A DNA stretch of 64,000 nt from contig NZ_AP029023.1 in assembly GCF_037076555.1 (NCBI RefSeq), forward strand, positions 2,728,001 through 2,792,000. Reading direction: 5' to 3'. The position numbers and the translations under genes were made by a program. This document shows, in pieces, positions 1 through 9,405 of this stretch. The notes under the pieces are model-generated. The model had not been told where the DNA came from and did not search any database. It was given only the letters and a program-made list of their open reading frames with translations. Source of the stretch: Methylophilus sp. DW102 (GTDB taxonomy: Bacteria; Pseudomonadota; Gammaproteobacteria; Burkholderiales; Methylophilaceae). Position 1 is the first letter of the stretch, and each line of letters begins with the position of its first letter.

Positions 1-940
1 CACCCAGACGCAAAGACAAATGCAGCAAGGGCTGCGCCTTGAGATGTGCCAGCATGATGCCATGGCCACTTTCGTCGGAACAATGCGCAAATACGCAATA
101 GTCGACCACCTGCGGATAAAGCTTGGCGGCCACCAGCAAGGCCGAGGTGGCAATAAAACCATCAATGAGCAAGATGACACGGGCTTCGGCAGCGGCAAGC
201 AATGCCCCAACCATCATGGCGACTTCAAAGCCACCAAAAACGGCCAATGCATGCAGAGGATCGCTGGCAGGCACATGATGCGCTTGCAAGGCAGAAGTGA
301 GCACCGCCAGTTTGTGCTGCAACCCCTTGTCGCTGACACCTGTGCCACGCCCCACACATTGATGCATGGGTAAGCCACACAGCACACTCATGAGGCAACT
401 GGCGCTGGAGGTATTGCCGATGCCCATCTCGCCCAGCGCCAACACATTACAGCCCTGGGTAATGGCATCCCTGGCAATTTGCGAGCCGCGGTAAATCGCC
501 TGTGCGCATTGCTCGGCCGTCATCGCCGGCTGATGCAGAAAACTGGCGGTGCCCATGCCCACCTTGGCATCAATCAACTTGGGGTGCGGGGCGAATACGG
601 CATTGACGCCGCTATCCACCACATGCAGCTCAAACCCATGCTGGCGCGCAAACACATTAATGGCGGCACCGCCATTTAAAAAGTTGAATACCATTTGCGC
701 CGTCACCGCTTGCGGATAAGGGCTGACGCCTTCGGCGACGATGCCATGATCACCTGCAAACACCAGCATGGTGGGCTGTTGCAACACCGGATGTATGGTT
801 TGCTGGATCAGCCCCAGTTGCATGGCCAGGGCTTCCAGCCGCCCAAGGGCGCCTAAGGGTTTGGTTTTTTGGTTGATCTGCTGGGCCAGCGCGGCTTGCA
901 AGGTCTGGTCTTCGATGGGAGTGATTTGAAATGTTTGCAT
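1..940 (-). CDS. cobT: Nicotinate-nucleotide--dimethylbenzimidazole phosphoribosyltransferase CobT (3' end cut off)
   Basis: Transfers phosphoribosyl from nicotinate mononucleotide to 5,6-dimethylbenzimidazole, giving alpha-ribazole phosphate for assembly of the lower ligand of cobalamin. Reading the minus strand from the ATG at 940 gives an uninterrupted frame to the window edge (about 313 residues; the family is usually near 350). Visible family signatures are KTKPLGALGRLE near residue 21, VFAGDHGI near 55 and ALGEMGIGNTSSA near 170, the last being the conserved substrate-binding stretch. The C-terminal region with the catalytic glutamate lies outside the window. The gene follows a terminator behind degP, so it probably has its own promoter in the roughly 125-base gap. 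Neighbouring cobalamin genes, if any, would lie to the left. Confidence 0.93.
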   Translation of the reverse strand, partial: MQTFQITPIEDQTLQAALAQQINQKTKPLGALGRLEALAMQLGLIQQTIHPVLQQPTMLVFAGDHGIVAEGVSPYPQAVTAQMVFNFLNGGAAINVFARQHGFELHVVDSGVNAVFAPHPKLIDAKVGMGTASFLHQPAMTAEQCAQAIYRGSQIARDAITQGCNVLALGEMGIGNTSSASCLMSVLCGLPMHQCVGRGTGVSDKGLQHKLAVLTSALQAHHVPASDPLHALAVFGGFEVAMMVGALLAAAEARVILLIDGFIATSALLVAAKLYPQVVDYCVFAHCSDESGHGIMLAHLKAQPLLHLSLRLG

Positions 941-1014
941 ATTGTTATTTTACCGGGCAAAAAGGTCAGTCTGGCAGAATTGTTAAACGCTTTGGCGTCT
1001 ACACCGCTGCCTGA

Positions 1015-1040
1015 ATAAAAAAGCCCCGCAACTGCGGGGC
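1015..1040 (-). terminator. Rho-independent terminator of the DegP-type protease gene
   Basis: Read on the minus strand, a 7-bp perfect GC-rich stem (GCCCCGC/GCGGGGC, loop of four) is followed directly by a run of six T. It lies 27 bases after the stop codon of the protease gene and before cobT, so it separates the two transcripts. Confidence 0.85.
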
Positions 1041-1066
1041 AAATGGCTAAGGAAGCAACACGTGAA

Positions 1067-2527
1067 TCAACCTATTTTAACGGGAACATAGAGTTTGCTG
1101 TCCCCACGCATGACCAATAGGGCCACATTCTTGCTGTTTTGCGTTAACTTGTCCTGCAACTGGCTGACGCTTTTCACCTGATCGCCATTGACGGCCAGAA
1201 TGACGTCACCTGGCTGGATGCCGGCATTGGCGGCAGGACCTTTGCCCACCTCTTCCACCAGCAAGCCCTGCTTAAGTTGCGTCTGTGCCAGCTCTTGCGA
1301 AGTGAGCGGGCGCACACTTACGCCTAATCTGGCTTGCTTGCTATCCATGCTGGCAGCAGGGTCTGCCTGCGCGGTTTGCATTTCATCAATACGCACAGTC
1401 AGTTTCTTCAGCTGTTTGTTGCGCAAGACTTCAACGCTGACCGTACTGCCCGGCTTGATACTGCCCACCATGGGCGGCAAATCGCTGGAGCGGTCTATTC
1501 TCTGACCATTAAACTTCAAGATCACATCACCAGGTTCTAGGCCGGCTTTATCCGCAGGGCCATTTTTCTCGACATTGCTGACCAGGGCGCCATTGGGGGC
1601 CTGCAAGCCAAATGAAGAAGCTAAATCCTGGTTAATGGCTTGCACACCAATGCCCAGACGGCCACGGCTGACTTTGCCTTTTTCGAGCAACTGCTGCTCA
1701 ATGCCCATGGCCACATCAATCGGGATCGCAAATGACAGGCCCTGATAGCCACCGCTACGGCTGTAAATTTGCGAGTTAATGCCAATGACCTCACCATTCA
1801 GGTTGAAGAGCGGCCCGCCAGAGTTACCGGGGTTAATGGCCACGTCAGTCTGCAGAAAAGGCACATAGCCTTCGTCTGGCAAGGCGCGGGATTTGGCCGA
1901 GATAATGCCTGCTGTCACCGTGTTGTCAAAGCCGAAGGGCGAGCCTATTGCCACGACCCAGTCCCCCACATTGCTGCTTTTGGTACTGCCAATACGGACA
2001 GTCGGCAAATCTTTGGCATCAATTTTCAGCACTGCCACATCGGTCAGCTTGTCCACGCCGACCACCTTGGCTTGGAACTCACGCTTGTCAGACAGTTTGA
2101 CGGTCACCACATCGGCTTTATCCACCACGTGGGCATTGGTCAGGATCACGCCATCAGACTTGACGATAAAGCCTGAACCCAGGCCATTCATCGGCGTTTC
2201 GGTTTGTGGCATATTGGGCTGAAACCGGCGGAATAACTCAAACATGGGGTCGCTAGGATCCATGCCCGGAATCCCGGCGGTTTTCACGGTGCCACTGACG
2301 CTGATATTGACCACGGCAACGCCCTGGGTAGAAGCGATACTGGCAAAGTTAGGCAGCGTGATGTAAGCACTTGGCGCGGTCATGGTTTTGGCCGACACCG
2401 GCGCAGTCGCCTGCGCATGATTCACCAGCGTGTAGCCTTTCATCCAGTAGCCAGCACCAAACAGTGCTGCCACGGCCAAGGGCACAGACACCCAATGCGT
2501 CAATTTTGATTGTAAGAACGATTGCAT
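1067..2527 (-). CDS. DegP/HtrA (Do)-family periplasmic serine endoprotease
   Basis: Periplasmic quality-control protease and chaperone. Residues 13-30 form an N-terminal signal anchor. The trypsin-like domain carries the full triad: His in TNAHVVDKAD (about 133), Asp in LTDVAVLKID (about 163) and Ser in GNSGGPLF (about 236). Two PDZ domains follow, about 270-380 and 400-485, the usual Do architecture; length (486 aa) is typical of MucD/DegQ-like members. The ATG at 2527 is preferred over the in-frame GTG one codon upstream because an AAGGAAA ribosome site sits 6-7 bases before it. The gene is single, divergent from the HPP-CBS gene, and ends at its own terminator. DegP, DegQ and MucD cannot be told apart from sequence alone. 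Confidence 0.93.
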   Translation of the reverse strand: MQSFLQSKLTHWVSVPLAVAALFGAGYWMKGYTLVNHAQATAPVSAKTMTAPSAYITLPNFASIASTQGVAVVNISVSGTVKTAGIPGMDPSDPMFELFRRFQPNMPQTETPMNGLGSGFIVKSDGVILTNAHVVDKADVVTVKLSDKREFQAKVVGVDKLTDVAVLKIDAKDLPTVRIGSTKSSNVGDWVVAIGSPFGFDNTVTAGIISAKSRALPDEGYVPFLQTDVAINPGNSGGPLFNLNGEVIGINSQIYSRSGGYQGLSFAIPIDVAMGIEQQLLEKGKVSRGRLGIGVQAINQDLASSFGLQAPNGALVSNVEKNGPADKAGLEPGDVILKFNGQRIDRSSDLPPMVGSIKPGSTVSVEVLRNKQLKKLTVRIDEMQTAQADPAASMDSKQARLGVSVRPLTSQELAQTQLKQGLLVEEVGKGPAANAGIQPGDVILAVNGDQVKSVSQLQDKLTQNSKNVALLVMRGDSKLYVPVKIG

Positions 2528-2729
2528 CACAGTTTCCTTTCTTCTGCATCAATCAAGTTGTGTCCTTTCTTGCAGGACCATTCAGCGCTTATGAGCTTTA
2601 AAACAGGGCCTAAGTTTCCGAATTTTTGTAACCGAATTGTATCGGGAGAAATTCCCGCTCACCGTCACACCAACATCACCCCTAAAAAGGGTCCGTGTTA
2701 CACTGCGGTCTTTGCTTTTTTGAGTTGGA

Positions 2730-3884
2730 ATGGCAAAGCTCGCCCGTTTTTTAAAGCCATATTGGCCGCGGCGCATGACCGGGTCGATGCGCGACTACGC
2801 ACGGGCGGCGCTGGGCGCAGGCCTGGGGATTTTGCTCACTGGCGGGATGGCCGGCCTGGTCATCGCAGAAGCGCCAGCTGCAGACTGGCATACTGCTGTG
2901 TTCCTGATTGCGCCCATGGGGGCCTCGGCCGTCATTTTGTTTTGTTTGCCATCCAGCCCGCTGGCACAACCGTGGGCCTTGCTGGCAGGCAATACGCTGG
3001 CCGCCTTAAGCGGGGTATTGTTTGCACAATGGTTGCCAGATTTTCCGGTCGCCGCCGCAGCGCTTGCCATGCTGTCGGCTATTGTGCTGATGTTTGCCTT
3101 TCGTTGCCTGCATCCGCCTAGCGGCGCGGTGGCCCTGACTGCCGTGTTGGGCGGCGAATCAATCTGGCAACTCGGCTTTGGCTTTATCTGGTGGCCGGTG
3201 CTGGCAAACAGCCTGTTACTGGTACTCACAGCCTGGATTTACCATCGTCTGACCGGCTATCGATACCCGGTGGCGGATCATGACCATGCCGCAGCGACGC
3301 CCACGCACATGCGCTACCAGTTTGGATTCACGCCTGAAGATTTGCAGCAGGCACTGGGGCAGTCTCACGAAGTGCTGGACATTCACCCCTCGCAATTACA
3401 ACACCTGCTGGAGCAAACCGAATTGATTGCCTACCACCGTAAACTGGAGGCGATTACCTGCGAACAGATCATGCGGCCAGTGGAGACCACCTTTGAATAT
3501 GGCGACCCTCTGGAAGCCGCCTGGCACACCATGCTGGCGCAGACCGAGCCTGCGGTGCCTGTAGTCAACAAGGCAAAGCTGGTGATAGGGATATTGAGCC
3601 TGTCAGACTTTGTGCGGCATGCCCAAGCGAGCAGTTATCGCGAAGTGGGGCCTGCCCTGCAGCGACTGATCCGCTGGTCACCCACCACGCATAGCGACAA
3701 AGCGGAAGTTGTCGGCCAAATCATGACCACGCCAGCCATCACCATCCAGGCCCAGATGCATCTCATGCATACCATTCCGCTCATGACCAGCCATCACTTG
3801 CAACTGTTGCCCGTGGTGGATACCTCCAACAAACTGGTCGGCCTGCTGACACAAACCGACGTGATCCGCGCACTTTACCGCTAG
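2730..3884 (+). CDS. HPP-family integral membrane protein with C-terminal CBS pair
   Basis: The N-terminal half (about 1-180) holds several hydrophobic helices and the family-defining HPP tripeptide in RCLHPPSGAVAL. The C-terminal half carries two CBS domains (about 240-300 and 325-384), the second ending in GLLTQTDVIRALYR, a classic CBS terminus. HPP proteins are implicated in transport (nitrite in plastids and cyanobacteria); CBS pairs bind adenosyl nucleotides and commonly gate transporters. A nucleotide-regulated anion carrier is therefore a reasonable inference, with substrate unknown. The ATG at 2730 has only a weak upstream ribosome site. The gene ends in a 4-base tail-to-tail overlap with the DUF2721 gene on the other strand. 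Confidence 0.85.
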   Translation: MAKLARFLKPYWPRRMTGSMRDYARAALGAGLGILLTGGMAGLVIAEAPAADWHTAVFLIAPMGASAVILFCLPSSPLAQPWALLAGNTLAALSGVLFAQWLPDFPVAAAALAMLSAIVLMFAFRCLHPPSGAVALTAVLGGESIWQLGFGFIWWPVLANSLLLVLTAWIYHRLTGYRYPVADHDHAAATPTHMRYQFGFTPEDLQQALGQSHEVLDIHPSQLQHLLEQTELIAYHRKLEAITCEQIMRPVETTFEYGDPLEAAWHTMLAQTEPAVPVVNKAKLVIGILSLSDFVRHAQASSYREVGPALQRLIRWSPTTHSDKAEVVGQIMTTPAITIQAQMHLMHTIPLMTSHHLQLLPVVDTSNKLVGLLTQTDVIRALYR

Positions 3885-4351
3885 GGCTTGCCCGCCTGCT
3901 TGCGCGCCGGTTTTTCCAATTGCTGATACGGCACGATCACTTCGCGTGAGGCAAGCACAATCTCGCGCAAGAAACACAGCAGTCCCAATATCAGTGACGC
4001 CATCGAGATAATAAACGAGACCATCACCAGGTGCGGCAAGCGCAAGCCGGTTTCCACCGAAATAAACATGCTGGCGATGGAGACACAAATACACAAGGCG
4101 GCAAACGTGGCCAGGCCAATCGCCCGGCGTAGCCATTTGGTGCGCCTGACAATAATCTTGAGCTCATCCTTGAACCGCTCACGCTTCTCCTCCGGCGTAT
4201 CGGTTAAAAACCTGGCACGGTCAATCGAGCGGCCCAGGCGGCCAATTAACACGCCGAGAATCGACCCGATGCCAGTGAGCAAAAACACGGGCGCCACCGC
4301 ATCGCGGATCGCTTCCGACACACTGTGGATTTCTATCATGGTATTAATCAT
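3881..4351 (-). CDS. DUF2721-family small membrane protein
   Basis: A 156-residue protein with three hydrophobic segments (about 15-35, 75-95 and 105-130) and a charged loop in between containing RARFLTDTPEEKRERFKDEL, the arrangement I recognise from DUF2721 proteins. Function is unknown; it is probably an inner-membrane protein with a cytoplasmic loop. Two starts are possible (4351, or 4339 at MIEIHSVSE), neither with a strong ribosome site; the longer is listed. It converges on the HPP-CBS gene, overlapping by four bases, and stands alone upstream of a 280-base gap. Confidence 0.75.
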   Translation of the reverse strand: MINTMIEIHSVSEAIRDAVAPVFLLTGIGSILGVLIGRLGRSIDRARFLTDTPEEKRERFKDELKIIVRRTKWLRRAIGLATFAALCICVSIASMFISVETGLRLPHLVMVSFIISMASLILGLLCFLREIVLASREVIVPYQQLEKPARKQAGKP

Positions 4352-4631
4352 GCGCTGGCGAACTCAGGAAAAAGGAAGGCCTATTTTGACATGAAAAACA
4401 CCAGACACGCGTGCACCATTTTAGCCAACTGCGCACCAACAAAAGGCATGCGCACAAAGCAGGTAGCGTTTATTTGACCAATCACCAGCGAAATCATGTC
4501 CCTCAGGTTTTAATATTTAAATAAAAGCATTTTTCTTGCCATTGTTTTGCAATTCGACCCCGCCAAATGGGAACCATTCTTGCTATAAATAGGCGGAATT
4601 AATTGCAATCATGGAAGAACACTAGAAATAT

Positions 4632-7214
4632 ATGCACCCACAACCTTTGACTGAAGAGCTCGCCAGCCATTTTAAAAAGGTCAACGATTTCCGTTCACAC
4701 ATCTACCAGCTACAAAATGCCTGGGACAGTCTTGCGCTGATGGCGCAACTGTCCGGCACCGGCTCCGAAATGGAAGAAACACGCACGGCATTCAACAAAA
4801 TCTCGAATGCCGTGTTACGCCACCTGTCAGAAGAAACCTTGCACAAAACGGCGGCACAGCTGACATCCAAGGCATTTGAGGTCATTAACCTGCTGATCCG
4901 CAACCTGTTTGAACGCACGGCGGATATCGGCTTTTTTGCCACCGACGATGATGTCAGGGGTTACCTTGAAAAACATGCGGCAGGCGCAATCACGGCGCAT
5001 GAGCAATCGCGTATCACGCACCGTTTTCAGGAATATCAAAAGAAATATACCGTCTACGAAAATATTGCCCTTTTTGATATGGCGGGCAACTTGCTGCATC
5101 AGCTGGATGCCTCCCAGCAGACGCTGGTAGACCAACACGCAATTTTCAAGCTGGCAGCACAATCCAGCGCGCCGTATGTCGAGTATTTTTATGAAACTGA
5201 AATCAACGGCAAACCTTACCAATCCCTGATGTATGCGCATGAAGTGCGCAGCAGTGATGGCCTGCGGTCTTTAGGCGTCCTGTGCTTGTGCTTCAAGTTT
5301 GTGAACGAACTGCAAACCATTTTTCAAAACCTGATTTCTGGCTCGGACTGGACCATAGGCATCCTGCTGGATGAGCATCGTCAAGTGATTGCCTCTAGCG
5401 ATCCGCATCAAATCCCCATTGGCATCACCCTCTGTGCAGACACGGAGAAGGACTGGTTTGTGGCGCGATTTGCGGGCCGTGAATACCTGTGTGTCACCAA
5501 GCAGGCCGAGAATTATCAAGGCTACTCAGGGCCAGGCTGGCTGGGACAAGCCATGATTCCGCTTGAGTATGCATTCAACCAGAGCATGCAGGGCATGATC
5601 AGCAATATTGATGCGGAAATCTTGCGCAAGGTGATGCGCAGCCCGCTGATTTTTTCTGAAAGCCTGCTGAATATTCCAAAACAGGCGGCCAACATCCAGA
5701 GCAAGCTGAACCAGTCGGTGTGGAACGGCAATATCTGGCAGAGCAACTACGTCAACACCCAGCAAAAGAACTTCTCCAAAAGCCTGCTCTCGGAGATCAG
5801 CAATACCGGACATAAGACCCAGCAAATTATTGAGAACATGGTGACTGAGCTTTACCAGACCGTGGTCTCGGTGATGCTCGAAAACTCCAGTTTTTATGCG
5901 CAGCTGGCGGTAGAGATCATGGACCGCAACCTGTACGAGCGGGCGAATGACGTCCGTTGGTGGGCGCTCACCCACGTCTTCAGAGAGTGCCTGGGTAATG
6001 CCCAGCTCTCTGCACAGGATAAAAACCAGATCAGCTCAATTCTGCGCTACATCAATGGCTTGTATACCGTTTACGACAACCTGATCGTCTTTGACCGGCA
6101 AGGCACGGTGATTGCCGTCTCTAATGACCGCTACGATGATCTGATTGGTAGCCAGCTGAGCGAGGAATGGGTTGGCCGTACCCGCAGTTGCAGCTCCAGC
6201 CAGGATTACGTGGTGTCGCAATTTGAACCTACCCCTTTGTACAACCATCAAGCCACCTATATCTTCGCAGCACCGATCCGGCATTTGGATGGCAACAGTA
6301 TTGTCGGTGGCATAGGCATTGTGTTTGACAGCAAACCGCAATTCCAGGCCATGCTTCGTGATGTGATTCCACGCGACAAAACCGATACCCCGGTCAGCGG
6401 CAGCTTTACGCTGTTTGTCAACGAACAGCTCAAGGTGATCTCCAGCACGCATGCAGACTTTGCCACCGGCGATGACTTTGCGTTGATGCCGGAAATCAGC
6501 AATCTCAATGAAGGCCAGCGACTGTTTGATATTGCCATCTACCAGCAGACTTATTATGCGGTAGGCGTGCATGCGGCATACGGCTACCGTGAATTCAAGG
6601 GGGCAGAAGACAACTACCGGAATAAAGTCTTTGCCTTGATTTTTACCCCGCTTGGCAATGTCAACGAAATCAACCAGCGCATCACGGCAGAGTCGCAGAT
6701 CATTCACAACAAATTTAACCCCAACCTGTTCCTGCAAAATGCTGAAGACAGCCAGGAGTACGCAACCTTTTATGTCGGCAACAGCTGGCTAGGCATAGAG
6801 GCCCGCTTTGTCCGCGAAGCGATTGACGAAGTGCAGTTACGCACCCTGCCAGAGTCGGCGCCCTTTATTGCGGGCATGCACCCTTATGGCGATCAGGTCA
6901 TCCCTATTATTGACCTGGCGCGCATGCTGGGTCACGCTCACTACTTTACCGATTACCGGCAGATTGTGGTGATTGAAGACAAGGCAGCCGCCCTCAAATT
7001 CGGGGTCTTTGTCTCGGCGCTGGGCGAGATTCCTTACCTTGCCCCCAACCAGATTCAGCCCATGAATACTTTTTTCAAGGGGATTAGCAACAACCCCGGC
7101 ATTGCCATTGCCAATCTCGCCCAGCAAAGCATGCTCACGCTGATCAATGCCCAGAGCCTGTGGGAAAAAGTGACGTTGAGCCAGCAAAGACAAGCAGAAC
7201 AGGCGCTGTTCTGA
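4632..7214 (+). CDS. Soluble Cache-like sensor protein with C-terminal CheW-like domain
   Basis: An 860-residue protein without a clear signal peptide or transmembrane helix. Two sections look like Cache-type sensor folds: one around 125-290 (YTVYENIALFDMAGNLLHQLD) and one around 470-620 (GLYTVYDNLIVFDRQGTVIAVS), each preceded by a helical stretch, suggesting an internal duplication. The last about 140 residues resemble a CheW domain: EYATFYVGNSWLGIEA, then GMHPYGDQVIPIIDLARML, the usual CheW beta-hairpin and PVIDLR-like motif. CheW domains couple receptors to CheA kinases, so this may plug a cytoplasmic ligand sensor straight into a chemosensory array. No receptor signalling hairpin, CheA or CheY gene is seen nearby. 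It is translationally coupled (TGATG) to the GGDEF-EAL gene that follows, pointing to a joint role with c-di-GMP. Confidence 0.72.
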   Translation: MHPQPLTEELASHFKKVNDFRSHIYQLQNAWDSLALMAQLSGTGSEMEETRTAFNKISNAVLRHLSEETLHKTAAQLTSKAFEVINLLIRNLFERTADIGFFATDDDVRGYLEKHAAGAITAHEQSRITHRFQEYQKKYTVYENIALFDMAGNLLHQLDASQQTLVDQHAIFKLAAQSSAPYVEYFYETEINGKPYQSLMYAHEVRSSDGLRSLGVLCLCFKFVNELQTIFQNLISGSDWTIGILLDEHRQVIASSDPHQIPIGITLCADTEKDWFVARFAGREYLCVTKQAENYQGYSGPGWLGQAMIPLEYAFNQSMQGMISNIDAEILRKVMRSPLIFSESLLNIPKQAANIQSKLNQSVWNGNIWQSNYVNTQQKNFSKSLLSEISNTGHKTQQIIENMVTELYQTVVSVMLENSSFYAQLAVEIMDRNLYERANDVRWWALTHVFRECLGNAQLSAQDKNQISSILRYINGLYTVYDNLIVFDRQGTVIAVSNDRYDDLIGSQLSEEWVGRTRSCSSSQDYVVSQFEPTPLYNHQATYIFAAPIRHLDGNSIVGGIGIVFDSKPQFQAMLRDVIPRDKTDTPVSGSFTLFVNEQLKVISSTHADFATGDDFALMPEISNLNEGQRLFDIAIYQQTYYAVGVHAAYGYREFKGAEDNYRNKVFALIFTPLGNVNEINQRITAESQIIHNKFNPNLFLQNAEDSQEYATFYVGNSWLGIEARFVREAIDEVQLRTLPESAPFIAGMHPYGDQVIPIIDLARMLGHAHYFTDYRQIVVIEDKAAALKFGVFVSALGEIPYLAPNQIQPMNTFFKGISNNPGIAIANLAQQSMLTLINAQSLWEKVTLSQQRQAEQALF

Positions 7215-9373
7215 TGAATGGCGACATCCACTGGGGCATGATGCAAACGCAAATAATGGACTCTTTACTGGCGGCGCAACAGCAAAGGCTACTGGATACG
7301 CTGCTCGATAATCTGGACGGCATGATTTACCGTTGCCTGTATGACGATCAATGGACCATGATTTATGTCAGCAAAGGCTGCGAGACACTGACCGGCTATC
7401 CAGCGCAAGATTTGATCCTGAACAAGGTCAAGTCCTACGAACGGATCACGCACACTGAAGACCGTGCACAGGCGCGCAAAATCATTCATGAAGCGGTCAG
7501 TCGCAAACAACGGTTTGCACTTGAATACCGCATTGTGCGTGCCGATGGCGAAATCAGCTGGGTGGCCGAACGCGGCAGTGGCGTCTTTGATCCCGAGGGC
7601 AAACCCGTCGCCCTTGAAGGCATTATTCAAGACATCACTGAACGCAAACGCATTGAGCAGGCGCTCTACAGCACCGAGCAAAAATACCGCTCCATGTTTG
7701 AGAACTCGACGCTAGGCATGTTCCAAACCACAGAGTCTGGCACCTACCTGAATGCCAACCTGGCGCTGGCCAAGCTCTATGGCTATGCCTCGCCGGCGGA
7801 GCTGATCAGCGACCTCAACAATATCAGCACGCAACTGTATGTAGAAGACAGCCGCCGTCACGACTTTACCGAAGCCATCCGCCTGCAGGGGCGTGTGCAG
7901 AATTTTGAGTCGCAAGTCTACCGGCTGAATGGCGAAACCATCTGGATCTCGGAAAACGCGCATGCCGTCTATGATGCACAAGGCAGTATTCTTTACTACG
8001 AGGGCACGGTCGAAGACATCACCGACCGTAAAAACTATGAGTTGCAAATCCGCCAACTGGCGGTGACAGACAACCTGACCGGGTTGTTAAACCGCCATGC
8101 CTTCAGTGGCAAACTGGCCAGCCTGATTGCGGAAGCCGACAAGTTTCACTACAAAATAGCGATTGCCTTTATTGACCTCGACCATTTCAAACTCATTAAC
8201 GACACGCTGGGCCACCGTGCCGGTGACAAGCTGCTGGAGAACGTCGCGCAACGGCTGATTCAGAGTACACGCCCAACGGATGCCATTGTGCGGTTTGGCG
8301 GCGATGAGTTTGTCATGCTCTACCCCGGCCTGCGCTCGGCAGAAGATGCCCAACCCTTACTGTCACGCGTGATGGAAGCCATTTCGCAACCGATTGCCAT
8401 TGGCGACTATGTGTTTAACATGACTTGTAGCGTTGGCGTCAGCATCTACCCGGACCATGCCCAAGACATTGATACCTTGCTGACGTGCGCCGACTCTGCA
8501 CTGTATAGCGCTAAAAATGCCGGTAAAAATAAAGTGCAAATGTTTAGTGGCTCCCTGGCACAGCAACTGGGCGAACGTAACGAAATTGAATATGGCCTCG
8601 GACACGCCCTGCAACGGCAAGAACTCATGCTGTATTACCAGCCGCAAATCAATATGCAGCACGGCAATATCAGCGCCCTGGAAGCCCTGATCCGCTGGCA
8701 GCACCCGGAGCGCGGCCTGATCCCGCCTGACCAGTTTATTCCGGTGGCCGAAGAAACCGGCCATATTTTTGCCATTGGTGAGTGGGTCTTGCAGACTGCC
8801 TGCAAGAAAATCAAAGCCATGCAAACCGAATGGGGCTATCTGGTGCCGATTGCGGTCAACGTCTCGCCTATCCAGTTTTTGCGCGGCAACCTGGTGGAGA
8901 CGGTGCAGCGGGTCTTACGGCAGGAACGCGTCCCGCCACACTTGATTACGCTGGAAGTGACCGAGAATGCGCGCTTTAAGGATGAAGCCATGTTTACGCG
9001 GACACTGGAGCAACTCAAACGCCTGGGCGTTTGTATTGCCATTGATGACTTCGGCATCGGCTACTCCAATATGGCCTATCTGAAAAACTATCCGATTGAC
9101 GAACTCAAGATTGACAAAGCGTTTGTGCAGGACCTGGAACAAAGCGTGACCAATGGCAATATCCTGCTGGCATTGATCAATCTGGGTAAAAGCTTGCATA
9201 AATCAGTGACCGCAGAAGGCATAGAAAACGAGTATCAGCACCGCTTTTTATTGCACAGCGGCTGCGATGTCGGCCAGGGCTATTATTACAGCAAGCCCTT
9301 GTCGGATGAAGCGCTGGCAGAGTTCATGCGCGAGCAACGGCCCAAGTTTGACCATTTGCAGGTGAGCCGCTAG
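7214..9373 (+). CDS. PAS-PAS-GGDEF-EAL bifunctional c-di-GMP protein
   Basis: Dual diguanylate cyclase/phosphodiesterase architecture, about 719 residues, cytoplasmic. Two PAS folds (about 25-140 and 150-270) are followed by a GGDEF domain with intact RFGGDEF motif and an RxxD inhibitory site (RPTD) five residues before it. A C-terminal EAL domain shows EALIRW, IDDFGIGYSN, LKIDKAFVQD, AEGIE and QGYYYSKP, so both catalytic sets look complete. The start is placed at 7214, where ATG overlaps the TGA of the upstream gene by one base (TGATG), a common sign of translational coupling; the open frame extends 54 bases further upstream but has no better start. Net activity cannot be read from sequence. 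Confidence 0.93.
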   Translation: MNGDIHWGMMQTQIMDSLLAAQQQRLLDTLLDNLDGMIYRCLYDDQWTMIYVSKGCETLTGYPAQDLILNKVKSYERITHTEDRAQARKIIHEAVSRKQRFALEYRIVRADGEISWVAERGSGVFDPEGKPVALEGIIQDITERKRIEQALYSTEQKYRSMFENSTLGMFQTTESGTYLNANLALAKLYGYASPAELISDLNNISTQLYVEDSRRHDFTEAIRLQGRVQNFESQVYRLNGETIWISENAHAVYDAQGSILYYEGTVEDITDRKNYELQIRQLAVTDNLTGLLNRHAFSGKLASLIAEADKFHYKIAIAFIDLDHFKLINDTLGHRAGDKLLENVAQRLIQSTRPTDAIVRFGGDEFVMLYPGLRSAEDAQPLLSRVMEAISQPIAIGDYVFNMTCSVGVSIYPDHAQDIDTLLTCADSALYSAKNAGKNKVQMFSGSLAQQLGERNEIEYGLGHALQRQELMLYYQPQINMQHGNISALEALIRWQHPERGLIPPDQFIPVAEETGHIFAIGEWVLQTACKKIKAMQTEWGYLVPIAVNVSPIQFLRGNLVETVQRVLRQERVPPHLITLEVTENARFKDEAMFTRTLEQLKRLGVCIAIDDFGIGYSNMAYLKNYPIDELKIDKAFVQDLEQSVTNGNILLALINLGKSLHKSVTAEGIENEYQHRFLLHSGCDVGQGYYYSKPLSDEALAEFMREQRPKFDHLQVSR

Positions 9374-9384
9374 GCGGTCACCTG
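9359..9384. terminator. Stop-codon-spanning hairpin between convergent genes
   Basis: CAGGTGA(G)CCGC-TAG-GCGGTCACCTG forms an 11-bp stem with one bulged G and the TAG stop codon of the GGDEF-EAL gene in its loop. There is no U-run, so it may act as a transcript end stabiliser or a weak bidirectional stop between this gene and the SbmA-type gene. Confidence 0.5.
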
Positions 9385-9405
9385 CGATATCCAGCTTGCA
9401 ACCGA

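Noticed and set aside
2643..2692. Two short dyads upstream of the HPP-CBS gene
   Set aside because: CGGGA-N5-TCCCG and CCCT-AAAA-AGGG are only 4-5 bp and could occur by chance; no U-run or known motif.
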